Below, piece by piece: positions 33,675 through 42,704 of a stretch of 64,000 nt of DNA. The DNA lies in NCBI GenBank assembly GCA_963820055.1, contig CAWFYJ010000002.1, positions 72,362 through 136,361 on the forward strand. Direction: 5' to 3'. Below the pieces are notes generated by a model. It did no database searches. It had not been told where the DNA came from and was given only the letters and a program-made list of their open reading frames with translations. How positions within the stretch are numbered: the first letter of the stretch is position 1; every line of letters starts with the position of its first letter. The position numbers and the translations under genes are program-made. The DNA comes from RHKX01 sp963820055. GTDB taxonomy: Bacteria > Actinomycetota > Thermoleophilia > Solirubrobacterales > 70-9.

Positions 33675-34166
33675 TCAGACCGACCCGGGGTCCTGCGACG
33701 GTTCCGAGGCGGCCGGCTCGAGCTCGGCGAGCACGGCGTCGACGACCCGGTCCACCGCGTCGAGCACCGCCGGGCCCGCCGAGGCTCCGTTGGCGAAGTC
33801 GGTGCCCTCGACCGCGTAGACGACGAGCCGGCGCGGCAGCCGGTCTAGGGCCCGCCCGAGCTCGACCGCCTCGTGCAGGCCGAGGGCGTGGGTCGAGGGT
33901 CCGGCGAACGCAGCGGGCAGCGGCGCCACGCCGGCGTCGAGTCGCTGGACGAAGCCGGGCTCGGCGCCGGAGACGACGGCGTCGGCGACGAGTACGGTGT
34001 CGGCGCCCTCCCAGATGTCGAGGAGGTCGATCGGCTCACCCTGGTGTTCGACGACCTCGACGCCCGGCGGCGTCCGTTCCATCGCGGCCCGGGCGACGAG
34101 GGGACCGGCGGCGTCGTCCCCGCGGAGCTCGTTGCCGAGGCCGACGAGGAGGCGACGACCGCTCAA
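33675..34166 (-). CDS. [NiFe]-hydrogenase maturation endopeptidase (HyaD/HybD family)
   Basis: A 163-residue M52 peptidase. It starts at TTG 34166, overlapping the TGA of the large-subunit gene. LLVGLGNELRGDDAAGPLVAR carries the nickel-sensing Glu/Asp region, EHQGEPIDLLDIWEGADTVLVADAV the second acidic site, and PSTHALGLHEAVEL a conserved His. It removes the C-terminal tail of the large subunit after nickel insertion. Its place directly after the large-subunit gene fits that job. Confidence 0.9.
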   Translation of the reverse strand: MSGRRLLVGLGNELRGDDAAGPLVARAAMERTPPGVEVVEHQGEPIDLLDIWEGADTVLVADAVVSGAEPGFVQRLDAGVAPLPAAFAGPSTHALGLHEAVELGRALDRLPRRLVVYAVEGTDFANGASAGPAVLDAVDRVVDAVLAELEPAASEPSQDPGSV

Positions 34167-35485
34167 ACCCGCTCGACCTCGAGCTTCAGGAAGTGCGTAG
34201 AGCAGGAGATGCACGGGTCGTAGTTGCGGATCGTCTGCTCGCAGCGGTGCTGGAGCTGCTCGTCCGGGAGGTCGACGTGCGCGGCGACGAACTCGGTCAG
34301 GTCCTCCTCGATCGAGCGCTGGTTCTGGGACGTCGGCGGGACGATCCAGGCGGAGGCGATCAGACCGTCTTCGTCGATCTCATAGCGGTGGTAGAGCAAC
34401 CCGCGCGGGGCCTCGCTGACGCCGTGGCCGACGCCGGGGCGCGGCTCGTAGGGGACCGACGCCGCCTCGGGCCGCTCGTAGGAGTCGATCAGGCGCATGG
34501 CCTCGTCGAAGGCGTAGAGGATCTCGACGGCCCTGACGACGATGCTGCGGAACGGGTTGCGGCAGTCGGCCCCGAGCCCGACCTCGGCGGCGGCGCCCAG
34601 TGCCATGGGGGAGAGGCGCTCGCGGTTGAGGGCGAAGCGCGCCATCGGCCCGGTCAGATACGAGCCGCGCTCGCGGACCCGCGCGTGCAGCGCCGTCGAG
34701 TGGGGGACGTGGATCTCCTCGAAGACCTCGTCGAACTCCGCCGGGGCGATGTCGATCCCCCGCGAGGAGACGATCCGGCCGTCGTCGATCGGGTACTCGC
34801 CGGCCGTCTCGGACCGCAGGCAGACGAACTCGTAGTCGCGCTCGAGCTCGGGGAAGTCGAGGCCGCTCGCCCAGCGGACGGTCTCGAGCGCCTCGTCGCG
34901 ACAGCGCTCGAGCTCCGGGCGCAGGGCGTCGAGATCGCGCCGCTCCGGCGCCTTATAGAAGCCGCCGACGCGGACGTTGACCGGGTGGACGGCTCGGCCG
35001 CCGACGATCTCGATCAGGCGGTTGCCGGCCTTCTTCGCACGGAGTCCGCGCTCGACCACCTCGCGATGGTCGGCCGCCATCGCGAAGCCGCTCTCGTAGC
35101 CGAGGAAATCGGGCGCGTGGAGCATGTAGAGATGGAGCGTGTGGCTCTCCAGCCACTCACCGCAGTAGATGAGGCGACGAAGCAGCCGGACGGCTCCCTC
35201 GACCTCGATTCCGAGCGCGTCCTCCATCGCCTGGCAGGCGCTCGTCTGGTAGGCGACCGGGCAGATCCCGCAGATCCGGGCGGTGATGTCGGGGGCCTCT
35301 TCGATCCGGCGGCCACGGAGCAGCGCCTCGAAGAACCGGGGCGGCTCATAGATCCGCATCTCGACCGAGGCGACCTCGCCGTCCTCGATCCGGACGTGCA
35401 TCGCGCCCTCTCCCTCGACGCGCGCGAGCGCCGAGGTCTCGATCCGGCGGGTGCCGCTGCCGTTGCCGTTCGGCCCCGTGCTCAT
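34163..35485 (-). CDS. [NiFe] hydrogenase large (alpha) subunit, group 3b-like
   Basis: A 440-residue catalytic subunit. Nickel ligands are present at both ends: ARICGICPVAYQTSACQ (Cys72, Cys75) and YDPCISCSTH (Cys425, Cys428). A nine-residue tail after His431 is the expected substrate of the maturation protease. The length, short for membrane-bound uptake types, and the partner genes (beta with two 4Fe-4S sites, FAD gamma subunit, delta small subunit) match cytoplasmic NADP-linked group 3b enzymes, also called sulfhydrogenases. It would reversibly interconvert H2 and NAD(P)H. It overlaps both neighbouring genes by 4 bp. Confidence 0.93.
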   Translation of the reverse strand: MSTGPNGNGSGTRRIETSALARVEGEGAMHVRIEDGEVASVEMRIYEPPRFFEALLRGRRIEEAPDITARICGICPVAYQTSACQAMEDALGIEVEGAVRLLRRLIYCGEWLESHTLHLYMLHAPDFLGYESGFAMAADHREVVERGLRAKKAGNRLIEIVGGRAVHPVNVRVGGFYKAPERRDLDALRPELERCRDEALETVRWASGLDFPELERDYEFVCLRSETAGEYPIDDGRIVSSRGIDIAPAEFDEVFEEIHVPHSTALHARVRERGSYLTGPMARFALNRERLSPMALGAAAEVGLGADCRNPFRSIVVRAVEILYAFDEAMRLIDSYERPEAASVPYEPRPGVGHGVSEAPRGLLYHRYEIDEDGLIASAWIVPPTSQNQRSIEEDLTEFVAAHVDLPDEQLQHRCEQTIRNYDPCISCSTHFLKLEVERV

Positions 35486-36255
35486 CGCGACACCTCCTCA
35501 GCCGCCTCGCGGAACTCGGGGGCGTTGGCGTTGAACGTCCGGTAGGAGCGGATCAGGTCGGGCGTCTCCATGCCGTGCCGTCGCGTCCAGGCAGAGAGCG
35601 ATGCGGTGTTCGGAGTCTCCATCGGCCCGAAGCATCCATAGCAGCCGCGATCGTGGGCCGGGCAGATCGCCCCGCAGCCGGCGTGGGTGACCGGGCCGAG
35701 GCACGGCGTGCCGTGGGCGACGGTCACGCAGACGTTGCCGCGGCGCTTGCACTCGACGCAGACCGAGTAGGACGGGATCGCCGGCCGGCGCTCGGCGAGG
35801 GTCGCGGTGATCACCTCGAGCAGCTGGTAGCGGTCGACCGGGCAGCCGTGGAGCTCGAAATCGACGTTGACGTGGTCGGCGATCGCCGTCGAGGTCTCGA
35901 GCGTCGAGATGTATGAGGGCGTCGCGTAGACCGCCGCGACGAACTCGTCGACGTCGGCGAAGTTGCGGAGCGCCTGGATCCCGCCGGACGTCGCGCAGGC
36001 GCCGATCGTGACCAGCCGCTTCGACACCCTCCGGACCTCGGCGATCCGCTCGGCGTCGGCGGCAGTCGTGATCGAGCCCTCGACGAGCGAGAGGTCGTAG
36101 GGACCCTCGACGGTCGCCCGGGTCGCCTCGAGGAAGTAGGCGACATCGACCGACTCGGGAATCGAGAGCAGCTCGTCCTCGAGGTCGAGGATGCTGAGCT
36201 GGCAGCCGTCGCAGGAGGAGAACTTCCAGACTGCGAGCTTCGGGCGCGCCGCCAT
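35482..36255 (-). CDS. [NiFe] hydrogenase small (delta) subunit, group 3b-like
   Basis: A 257-residue iron-sulfur subunit without a twin-arginine signal, so cytoplasmic. The proximal cluster ligands are SSCDGCQ (Cys15, Cys18), IGACATSGG and LHGCPVD. A Cys-rich C-terminal part (VCVECKRRGNVC, PCLGPVTHAGCGAICP, DRGCYGCFG) supplies further clusters. ATG 36255 shares one base with the stop of the gamma gene (TGATG). It passes electrons between the nickel site and the diaphorase module. Confidence 0.92.
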   Translation of the reverse strand: MAARPKLAVWKFSSCDGCQLSILDLEDELLSIPESVDVAYFLEATRATVEGPYDLSLVEGSITTAADAERIAEVRRVSKRLVTIGACATSGGIQALRNFADVDEFVAAVYATPSYISTLETSTAIADHVNVDFELHGCPVDRYQLLEVITATLAERRPAIPSYSVCVECKRRGNVCVTVAHGTPCLGPVTHAGCGAICPAHDRGCYGCFGPMETPNTASLSAWTRRHGMETPDLIRSYRTFNANAPEFREAAEEVSR

Positions 36256-37115
36256 CAGAGCTCCCGGACCGAGAGGAGCCGTTCGGCGACGCCGTAGTCG
36301 AGGACGGCTCCCTCGCGGCAGGCGAACGTGGGGCCGAGCTGGCAGCGGCCGCACTGGGTTACGGCGCACTTCATGTTGCGCTCGATCGAGAGGTAGAGAT
36401 CGGCTGGAGCCATCCCGCCGGCGAGGAGTGCCTGAGCGGTGAATCGCATCATCACCTCGGGCCCGCAGGTGAACGCGACCGCGTCCGCCGGCTCGAAATC
36501 CGCATCGCCGATCAGGGTGGTGACGACGCCGACCCGACCGGTCCAGTCGGTGCCGGCGCTGTCGACGGTGACGCCGACCTCGATCCGCGGGTCGGCGGCG
36601 AGCCCGTCGAGCTCGGCCCGGAAGAGCAACTCCTCCGGCGAGCGGCCGCCGCAGAGCAGGGTGATGCCGGTCAGCTCGTCGCGCCGCGCGAGCGCTTCGA
36701 GGAGCGCCGGGCGCAATGGCGCGAGACCGAGGCCGCCGGCGACGATCACGAGGTGGCGGCCGAGCGCGGCCTCGACGGGCCAGGTGCTGCCGTACGGGCC
36801 GCGGAGGCCGAGCTGCGTCCCCGGTTCGGCCTTGCAGATCGCCGCGCTCGCGAGCCCGACCGCCCGGACCGTGTGCTCGAGCGGCCCGTCGCCGGCCGCG
36901 TCGCCGCTGATCGAGATCGGGATCTCGCCGACGCCGAACGCATAGACCATGTTGAACTGGCCGGGCCGGAACGCGAGCGCCGGCCCGTCGTCGGCGGGCT
37001 CCATCGACAGCGTCCAGGTGTCGGCGGTGTCCTGGCGCCGGTCGACGACCCGGAAGGGTCGCGGCGTCATCGGTCCGGCCGGTGCCGGACGCTCAGCCTG
37101 CAGCGGGCTTGCCAT
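36255..37115 (-). CDS. Hydrogenase gamma subunit, FAD/NAD(P)-binding reductase with a 2Fe-2S site
   Basis: A 286-residue ferredoxin-reductase-type protein like the sulfhydrogenase gamma subunit and dihydroorotate dehydrogenase electron-transfer subunit. The FAD domain has FRPGQFNMVYAFGVGEIPIS, the NAD(P) domain VIVAGGLGLAPLRPAL near residue 125 and FTCGPEVMMRF near 220, and the C-terminal NMKCAVTQCGRCQLGP...FACREG stretch holds four cysteines for a 2Fe-2S cluster. It exchanges electrons with NAD(P)H. Confidence 0.9.
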   Translation of the reverse strand: MASPLQAERPAPAGPMTPRPFRVVDRRQDTADTWTLSMEPADDGPALAFRPGQFNMVYAFGVGEIPISISGDAAGDGPLEHTVRAVGLASAAICKAEPGTQLGLRGPYGSTWPVEAALGRHLVIVAGGLGLAPLRPALLEALARRDELTGITLLCGGRSPEELLFRAELDGLAADPRIEVGVTVDSAGTDWTGRVGVVTTLIGDADFEPADAVAFTCGPEVMMRFTAQALLAGGMAPADLYLSIERNMKCAVTQCGRCQLGPTFACREGAVLDYGVAERLLSVREL

Positions 37116-37546
37116 ACACGTCGATCAGCTGGAGACGGGTGGCCTGGAGGCGTTCGAGGATGACGCCGCTGAAGCGCTGCATCAGCGCGTAACCGAGGTC
37201 GCGATCGGCGTCGCACTTGCCGCGCAGGCAGGCGCCGTCGAAGGAGACGGCGCGGATCGGCTCGAGTGCCCGGACGTCGAAGCTCCACCGGTAGGGCGGA
37301 AACAGCCACGACCAGCCGACGACGGCCCCGTCGCCGATCGTCTCGACGACGAGCGGAGCGCCGGCGGGCGGATGGATCTCGAGTGCCGCCCGTCCGCGGC
37401 GGACGGCGTAGAAGGTGTCGGCGGGATCGCCCTCGCGGGCGAGGTATTCGCCGGCCTCGAAGCCGCGGTTCTCACCGCAGCCGGCGATCCGCGCGAGATG
37501 TTCCGGCTCGAGTCCCGCGAACGTCGGCATCTCTGTCAGGACCTGT

Positions 37547-37566
<20 letters not shown>
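37093..37566 (-). CDS. Cyclic-nucleotide-binding-domain protein in the hydrogenase operon
   Basis: A 157-residue single cNMP-binding beta-roll (EYLAREGDPADTFYAVRRGRAALE) with no DNA-binding domain. The phosphate-binding cassette is atypical: VVGWSWLFPPYRWSFDVRA stands where the GE...RxA motif is expected, so nucleotide binding is uncertain. It overlaps the beta-subunit gene by 20 bp and the gamma gene by 23 bp, which locks it into the operon. It may sense a signal and act on the hydrogenase complex directly. Start could also be ATG 37560. Confidence 0.8.
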
Positions 37567-38674
<1,108 letters not shown>

Positions 38675-38680
38675 CCGTTC

Positions 38681-38686
38681 AGCCTA
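38681..38686 (-). promoter_or_regulatory. -10 box of the hydrogenase operon
   Basis: TAGGCT on the minus strand ends 6 nt before the GTG start at 38674, implying a leaderless operon transcript and fixing the start choice. Confidence 0.65.
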
Positions 38687-38771
38687 GCCCCGGCGCGGGG
38701 CGTTCCCAAGAGGTTTCAGCCGGATTCGACTCGGTAGTCGGTGCGGAGGCGCGGCGCCTCGGGGGCAGGGC

Positions 38772-39899
38772 TCAGAACCAGCGTGCGCGCCGGCTCGACC
38801 CGAAGAGCTCCTTCTCGGCCACGAGCGCGTCGGACGGCGGCTGGAAGACGCCGGTCGGCTTCGGGCCGGAGAGGAAGTCGACATCGACGCGGCCGACGAG
38901 CCCGCCGCCGAACTCGATGTAGCAGGAGCCCTGTCCCTCGTAGGCACCGTCGGCACTGCCGTCGCGGAGGGCGGCGATCAGCGACGTCGAGACGGCGCGG
39001 GCGGCGCCCTCGGCGAAGACGCCCGCCTTCGGGACACCGACGGTCGCGACGTCGCCGCATGCATAGACGCCCGGGTACTTCGTCCTCAGCGTCCGCGAGT
39101 CGACGGGGATGTAGCCGTCCTCGGTCATGCCGCTGTCGATCACGATGTCGGGGGCGCGATGCTTGGGGACGCCGAGGAAGAGGTCGCAGGGGATCTCGGT
39201 GCCGTCGTCGAGCTCGACGATCCCGGGGCCGTCGTCGACGGCGACGACGCGGGAGTTGGAGAAGAGCTCGATGTCACGCTCGGCGAAGGCCTCGACGAGT
39301 GCCTCCGACGTCGCCGGCGATGGCGGCACCGGCGTCCCGAACGGGATCACGAACGAGATCGAGCAGCGGTCGCGGATGCCGCGCTCGACGAGGTGATCGT
39401 GGAGGAGCAGGCAGGCCTCGCTGGGTGCGGGCGGGCACTTGAAAGGAGCTCCGCAGACGCCGATGACCGCCCGGCCCTCGGTGAACGCCGGGAGGACGCC
39501 GGCGAGGTGCTCGGCGCCGGCGACGGAATAGAACTCGTTCTGACCGAGCACGACTCCCGGGGTGGAGGCGACGTCGTAGTCGGCGCCGAGCGCGATCACG
39601 AGGTGGTCGGCCTCGTGGGTCCCGGCGTCGGTCGTCACGGTGCGGGCCTCGGGGTCGATCGCGGTGATCGTCTCCTGCGCGAACCGGACACCGGGCTTGT
39701 CGATCTCCGTGTAGTGAAGGCGGACCGACTCCGGGCTCTCGCGCCCGAACATCACGTCGAGCTTCGAGTAGCCGAAGACGAAGGCGTCGTTCTTGTCGAT
39801 CAGCGTCACGCCGGCGTCCGCGCCGAACTCCTCGGAGAGGATGGTCGCCAGCTCGAGTCCGCCGAACCCGGCTCCGAGAATCACCACCCGCGATTTCAC
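38772..39899 (-). CDS. SQR/NDH-2-like FAD-dependent oxidoreductase
   Basis: A 375-residue flavoprotein: VVILGAGFGGLELATIL at the N-terminus, VIALGADYD near residue 105, a Cys-rich CGAPFKCPPAPSEACLL near residue 150 typical of SQR-like proteins, and YACGDVATVGVPKAGVFAEGA near 290. The GTG start lies 6 nt behind TAGGTT. The CxPx6C-type spacing resembles sulfide- or persulfide-handling members, but the C-terminal cysteine is in a different setting (GQGSCYIEF). It is encoded directly upstream of the hydrogenase operon on the same strand. Confidence 0.8.
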   Translation of the reverse strand: MKSRVVILGAGFGGLELATILSEEFGADAGVTLIDKNDAFVFGYSKLDVMFGRESPESVRLHYTEIDKPGVRFAQETITAIDPEARTVTTDAGTHEADHLVIALGADYDVASTPGVVLGQNEFYSVAGAEHLAGVLPAFTEGRAVIGVCGAPFKCPPAPSEACLLLHDHLVERGIRDRCSISFVIPFGTPVPPSPATSEALVEAFAERDIELFSNSRVVAVDDGPGIVELDDGTEIPCDLFLGVPKHRAPDIVIDSGMTEDGYIPVDSRTLRTKYPGVYACGDVATVGVPKAGVFAEGAARAVSTSLIAALRDGSADGAYEGQGSCYIEFGGGLVGRVDVDFLSGPKPTGVFQPPSDALVAEKELFGSSRRARWF

Positions 39900-39905
39900 G
39901 AATCG

Positions 39906-39911
39906 AACCTA
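39906..39911 (-). promoter_or_regulatory. -10 box TAGGTT, 6 nt before GTG 39899
   Basis: Same leaderless arrangement as the neighbouring genes. Confidence 0.55.
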
Positions 39912-39962
39912 TCGCAGCGACGCGGCCGCGGCCGCAGTGACCCCGGGAACGCGCGGATCGGG

Positions 39963-40388
39963 TCAGCGGCGGGTCAGCACGACGACCGGGATCTCGCGGT
40001 CGGTGCTCGCCTGGTAGGTGTCGTAGTCGGGCCAGACCTCGGTCATGAGCTTCCAGAGGCGCTCGCGCTCATCGCCCTCGGCGGTCGTCGCTGCGACGGG
40101 GATGCGCTCGTCGCGCACCTGGATCTCGATGTCGGGATCGGCCGCGAGGTTCTCGAACCAGTCGGGGTGCTCCGGCGCTCCGCCCTTCGAGGCGATTACG
40201 ACCCAGGTGTCGCCATCAGCGCCGTCCGTGCGATGGATGAGCGGCGTGGTTCGCGGCTCGCCGGACTTGCGGCCCGTCGTCGTCAGCAGCAGGATCGTCG
40301 TCCCGCGCCAGTGGTACCCGCGCTCGCCGTTCGTCTCGCGATAGACGCGGACGTGCTCGGCTCCGAACAACTCGTCGTCGTCGGCCAT
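39963..40388 (-). CDS. Deazaflavin (F420)-dependent nitroreductase family protein
   Basis: A 141-residue split-beta-barrel protein of the DDN family. Signature parts are ILLLTTTGRKSGEPRTTPL near residue 35, WVVIASKGGAPEHPDWFENL near 65 and the MTEVWPDYDTYQASTDREIPV end. Family members use F420H2 or bind related flavins. The ATG is 6 nt behind TAGTCT, so it has its own promoter despite following the cyclase gene closely. Confidence 0.9.
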   Translation of the reverse strand: MADDDELFGAEHVRVYRETNGERGYHWRGTTILLLTTTGRKSGEPRTTPLIHRTDGADGDTWVVIASKGGAPEHPDWFENLAADPDIEIQVRDERIPVAATTAEGDERERLWKLMTEVWPDYDTYQASTDREIPVVVLTRR

Positions 40389-40392
40389 GGGC

Positions 40393-41580
40393 TCAGACTA
40401 CCCGCGTGGAGCCGGGTGAACCGTCGGCGCCGATGACGAGCCTGGAGACCTCGACCGCCTCGCCGACGCCGCGGAGCGTGTGCTTCCCGGCCGGCTCCCA
40501 ATCGAAGTCGCCGCTGGTGGCGAGGACGACCGCCCGGCTCGCGATCAGCTCGTCGCGGTCGGCGAGGGCGAGCAACCGTGCGGCGAGGTTGACGCTGCGC
40601 CCGAAGTAGTCGCCGTCGCGATATAGGGCAACGCCGTAATGGATGCTCGCGTGGACGCCGATGTCGCACTCGGCTCGCATCCGCTCGATCAGCCGCTGCA
40701 GCGCCGCCACACCCTGCTTCGGGGTTGGGAACGAGAGCATGTAGCCGTCGCCCATCGCCTTGACGACGATGCCGTTGTCGCCCAACTCCGCGGTGAGGGT
40801 CCTGGCGTACTGCTCGATCGCCGCCATCGCGACCTCGTCGCCCCGGTCCTCGGCATAGGCCGTGAAGTCCTTGAGATCGCAGAAGCCGAGCGTCACGTTG
40901 ACCGCCCCCGGCAGTACTCCCGACTCGGCGTGACGTTCGGCTTCGCGCACGGCGGCCTGCGCGATCTCGAGCTCGATCCGCCTCCGATGGACGCCCAGAA
41001 TCAATGGATCAGTCAGGGGGAGGAGGCTGCCGAACGCCTCGTGGATCGCCGGCAGCGCGGAAAGCGAGCCGGCGCTTGCGGCCCGAAGCGGTTCCTCGAC
41101 CTCGTGCCGGAAAGCCTCGAACTCGACCTCGGCGACGCGGGCGAGCGTTTCGCCGTAGACGCGGGCCACCCGCAGGTAGACCTCGGGCGGCCAGATCCGG
41201 CGCAGTTCGCCGATCTGCCGCAGCGCTTCCCCCTCCTCAGGAGTGAAGTACGGCTCCTCCGGATCCGGTGCCCGGAGCCCGAAGCTGAGCGCCATCATCT
41301 GCGTCTCGGCGATCTGCAGGCCACCCTTTTCCTCGATGTCACGGGGTGAGACGGTGCGGCGACCGCGAGCCGGATCGAGTGCCGGATCGAAGATGGCGTC
41401 CTCGATCCGGCCCCGCGCGAACGCCTCGCGGATCGCGGTCGCGGAGACCCCGAGGCCGAGCAGCATCGCGATCGCCTCCTCGTCCTCGGGCGTCGCGCCG
41501 AGCTCGGCGCTCAGATCATCGGCACCGGGCTGCGGATCCTCTCCCCGATCACCGTCTGCTGGTGCCATCCCCACGATCAT
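40393..41580 (-). CDS. Class III adenylate/guanylate cyclase
   Basis: A 395-residue soluble protein. The N-terminal 210 residues are helical and contain a regulator-like domain (LGVSATAIREAFARG, and a YFTPEEGEALRQIGELRR region similar to the adenylate-cyclase regulatory domain of mycobacterial Rv1264 type). The catalytic domain starts near 225: LGFCDLKDFTAYAE supplies the two metal Asp residues region, KAMGDGYMLSF the second, and FGRSVNLAARLLALA the transition-state Asn/Arg helix. It would make cAMP or cGMP. A cNMP-binding protein is encoded 2.8 kb away in the hydrogenase operon. Confidence 0.85.
   Translation of the reverse strand: MIVGMAPADGDRGEDPQPGADDLSAELGATPEDEEAIAMLLGLGVSATAIREAFARGRIEDAIFDPALDPARGRRTVSPRDIEEKGGLQIAETQMMALSFGLRAPDPEEPYFTPEEGEALRQIGELRRIWPPEVYLRVARVYGETLARVAEVEFEAFRHEVEEPLRAASAGSLSALPAIHEAFGSLLPLTDPLILGVHRRRIELEIAQAAVREAERHAESGVLPGAVNVTLGFCDLKDFTAYAEDRGDEVAMAAIEQYARTLTAELGDNGIVVKAMGDGYMLSFPTPKQGVAALQRLIERMRAECDIGVHASIHYGVALYRDGDYFGRSVNLAARLLALADRDELIASRAVVLATSGDFDWEPAGKHTLRGVGEAVEVSRLVIGADGSPGSTRVV
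40395..40400 (-). promoter_or_regulatory. -10 box TAGTCT, 6 nt before ATG 40388
   Basis: The box overlaps the stop codon region of the upstream cyclase gene. Confidence 0.5.
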
Positions 41581-41614
41581 CGCGGGTCGGCGGACGGATG
41601 GCGAATCCTCGCCG

Positions 41615-42016
41615 TCAGTCCCCAGGCCAGAAGTTCTCGCCGGCGGACTCGCCGTCGCCGCCTTCGGGCTTCGGCCCGCCGACGGCGATCAGGTCCAGTC
41701 CCTCGGGGCCGCCCTCGAACGCGCGGCCGACCTCGGGGGCCACCCGGATCGCGTCCCACTGACGCAGCTCGAAGACCTCGTCGCCGACCTTCATCCGCCC
41801 AGAGCCGCCGACGACGACGTAGGCCTCCTCCTGAACGCGATGCTTGTGACCGAAGGGTGCCCGGAAGCCGGGCTCGTAGCGAAAGAAGCTGACGCCGATC
41901 TGCTCGGCCTCGAGCGCGGAGCGGCCGAAGCGGGCCTCGATCTTCCCCTCGCGCTCGCTGCCCTTCGACAGGTCGTCGACGTCTTCGCGAAGGTTGATCC
42001 TGGAGAAGTCGCTCAT
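41615..42016 (-). CDS. Cupin-domain protein
   Basis: A 133-residue single cupin. Motif 1 is FGHKHRVQEEAYVVVGGSGRM near residues 56-76 (HKH and Glu metal ligands, written in part), motif 2 DAIRVAPEVGRAFEGG, where the usual His is replaced. The ATG is 6 nt behind a TAGGGT box. The role is unknown. Confidence 0.8.
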   Translation of the reverse strand: MSDFSRINLREDVDDLSKGSEREGKIEARFGRSALEAEQIGVSFFRYEPGFRAPFGHKHRVQEEAYVVVGGSGRMKVGDEVFELRQWDAIRVAPEVGRAFEGGPEGLDLIAVGGPKPEGGDGESAGENFWPGD

Positions 42017-42022
42017 CGGCTC

Positions 42023-42043
42023 ACCCTAACGCGGCGGTAGCCT
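42023..42043. promoter_or_regulatory. Divergent leaderless -10 pair for the cupin and the fusion gene
   Basis: TAGGGT on the minus strand (42023-42028) ends 6 nt before ATG 42016, and TAGCCT on the plus strand (42038-42043) ends 6 nt before ATG 42050. The two boxes are only 9 bp apart, so the two promoters must compete for RNA polymerase. Confidence 0.65.
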
Positions 42044-42049
42044 CGGCCG

Positions 42050-42697
42050 ATGGCCAAGGCAGCCCGAGGGGAGGCATTCCGCGCCACCGTCGAGGGGACG
42101 GTTCGCGACGTCGGCTTTCGCGACGCCGCCGTCGCCCGCGCCGGCGAGCTCGGGGTGATGGGGTGGGTGCGCGCCCTCGACGACGGCTCGATCGGCGTCC
42201 ACGCCGAGGGCGATGCCGAGGCGGTCGCGGCGTTCGAGCAGTTCCTCCGTGAGGGACCGCCCGGTGCCGAGGTCAAGGAGGTCGTCGTCGAGCCGGTCAA
42301 GCCCGAGGGCCACGAGCAGTTCGCGATCCGCGGCGTCGATGCCGGCCGGTTCGTCGTCGCCGAGGCCGAGCGCGGGTACGAACTGCGCCTCGAGGTCGAT
42401 GGAGCCGTCCGCGCCTGGGCCGTCCCGAAGGCGCCGTCGCTCGACCCGGCGGCGAAGCGGATGGCCATCGAGCTTGCGGCCCCCTCGGAAGACGACGCTG
42501 ATGTCTGGGACGAGGGCGGCTATGAGCAGGGCGGCCGGGTCCGGTGGCCGGAGGCGATCGGCCGCGGCCACGCCGTCTTCGTCCTCCATGGATCGAAGCT
42601 TCGCGGCGGCTTCGCCCTGCAGCGGACGGGCGGACCGGGCAGCCCACGGTGGCTGCTCGTCAAGCGCCGCGACGAGGAGGCCCGGCCGGAGGGCTGA
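42050..42697 (+). CDS. Fusion of an acylphosphatase-like domain and a LigD-phosphoesterase-like domain
   Basis: A 215-residue protein. Residues 1-92 have the acylphosphatase fold: VEGTVRDVGFRDAAV keeps the phosphate-loop Arg, but GWVRALDDGSIGV has Ala where the catalytic Asn is expected. Residues 97-212 match the fold of the 3'-phosphoesterase domain of DNA ligase D (YELRLEVDGAVRAWAVPKAPSLDP, HGSKLRGGFALQR, RWLLVKRRDEEA, first one quoted over two motifs). The N-terminal HxARxxHYD-type segment and the central His of active phosphoesterases are missing. Both halves thus look catalytically impaired; a binding or scaffold role is inferred. It has its own leaderless promoter. Confidence 0.75.
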   Translation: MAKAARGEAFRATVEGTVRDVGFRDAAVARAGELGVMGWVRALDDGSIGVHAEGDAEAVAAFEQFLREGPPGAEVKEVVVEPVKPEGHEQFAIRGVDAGRFVVAEAERGYELRLEVDGAVRAWAVPKAPSLDPAAKRMAIELAAPSEDDADVWDEGGYEQGGRVRWPEAIGRGHAVFVLHGSKLRGGFALQRTGGPGSPRWLLVKRRDEEARPEG

Positions 42698-42704
42698 ACG
42701 GGCG

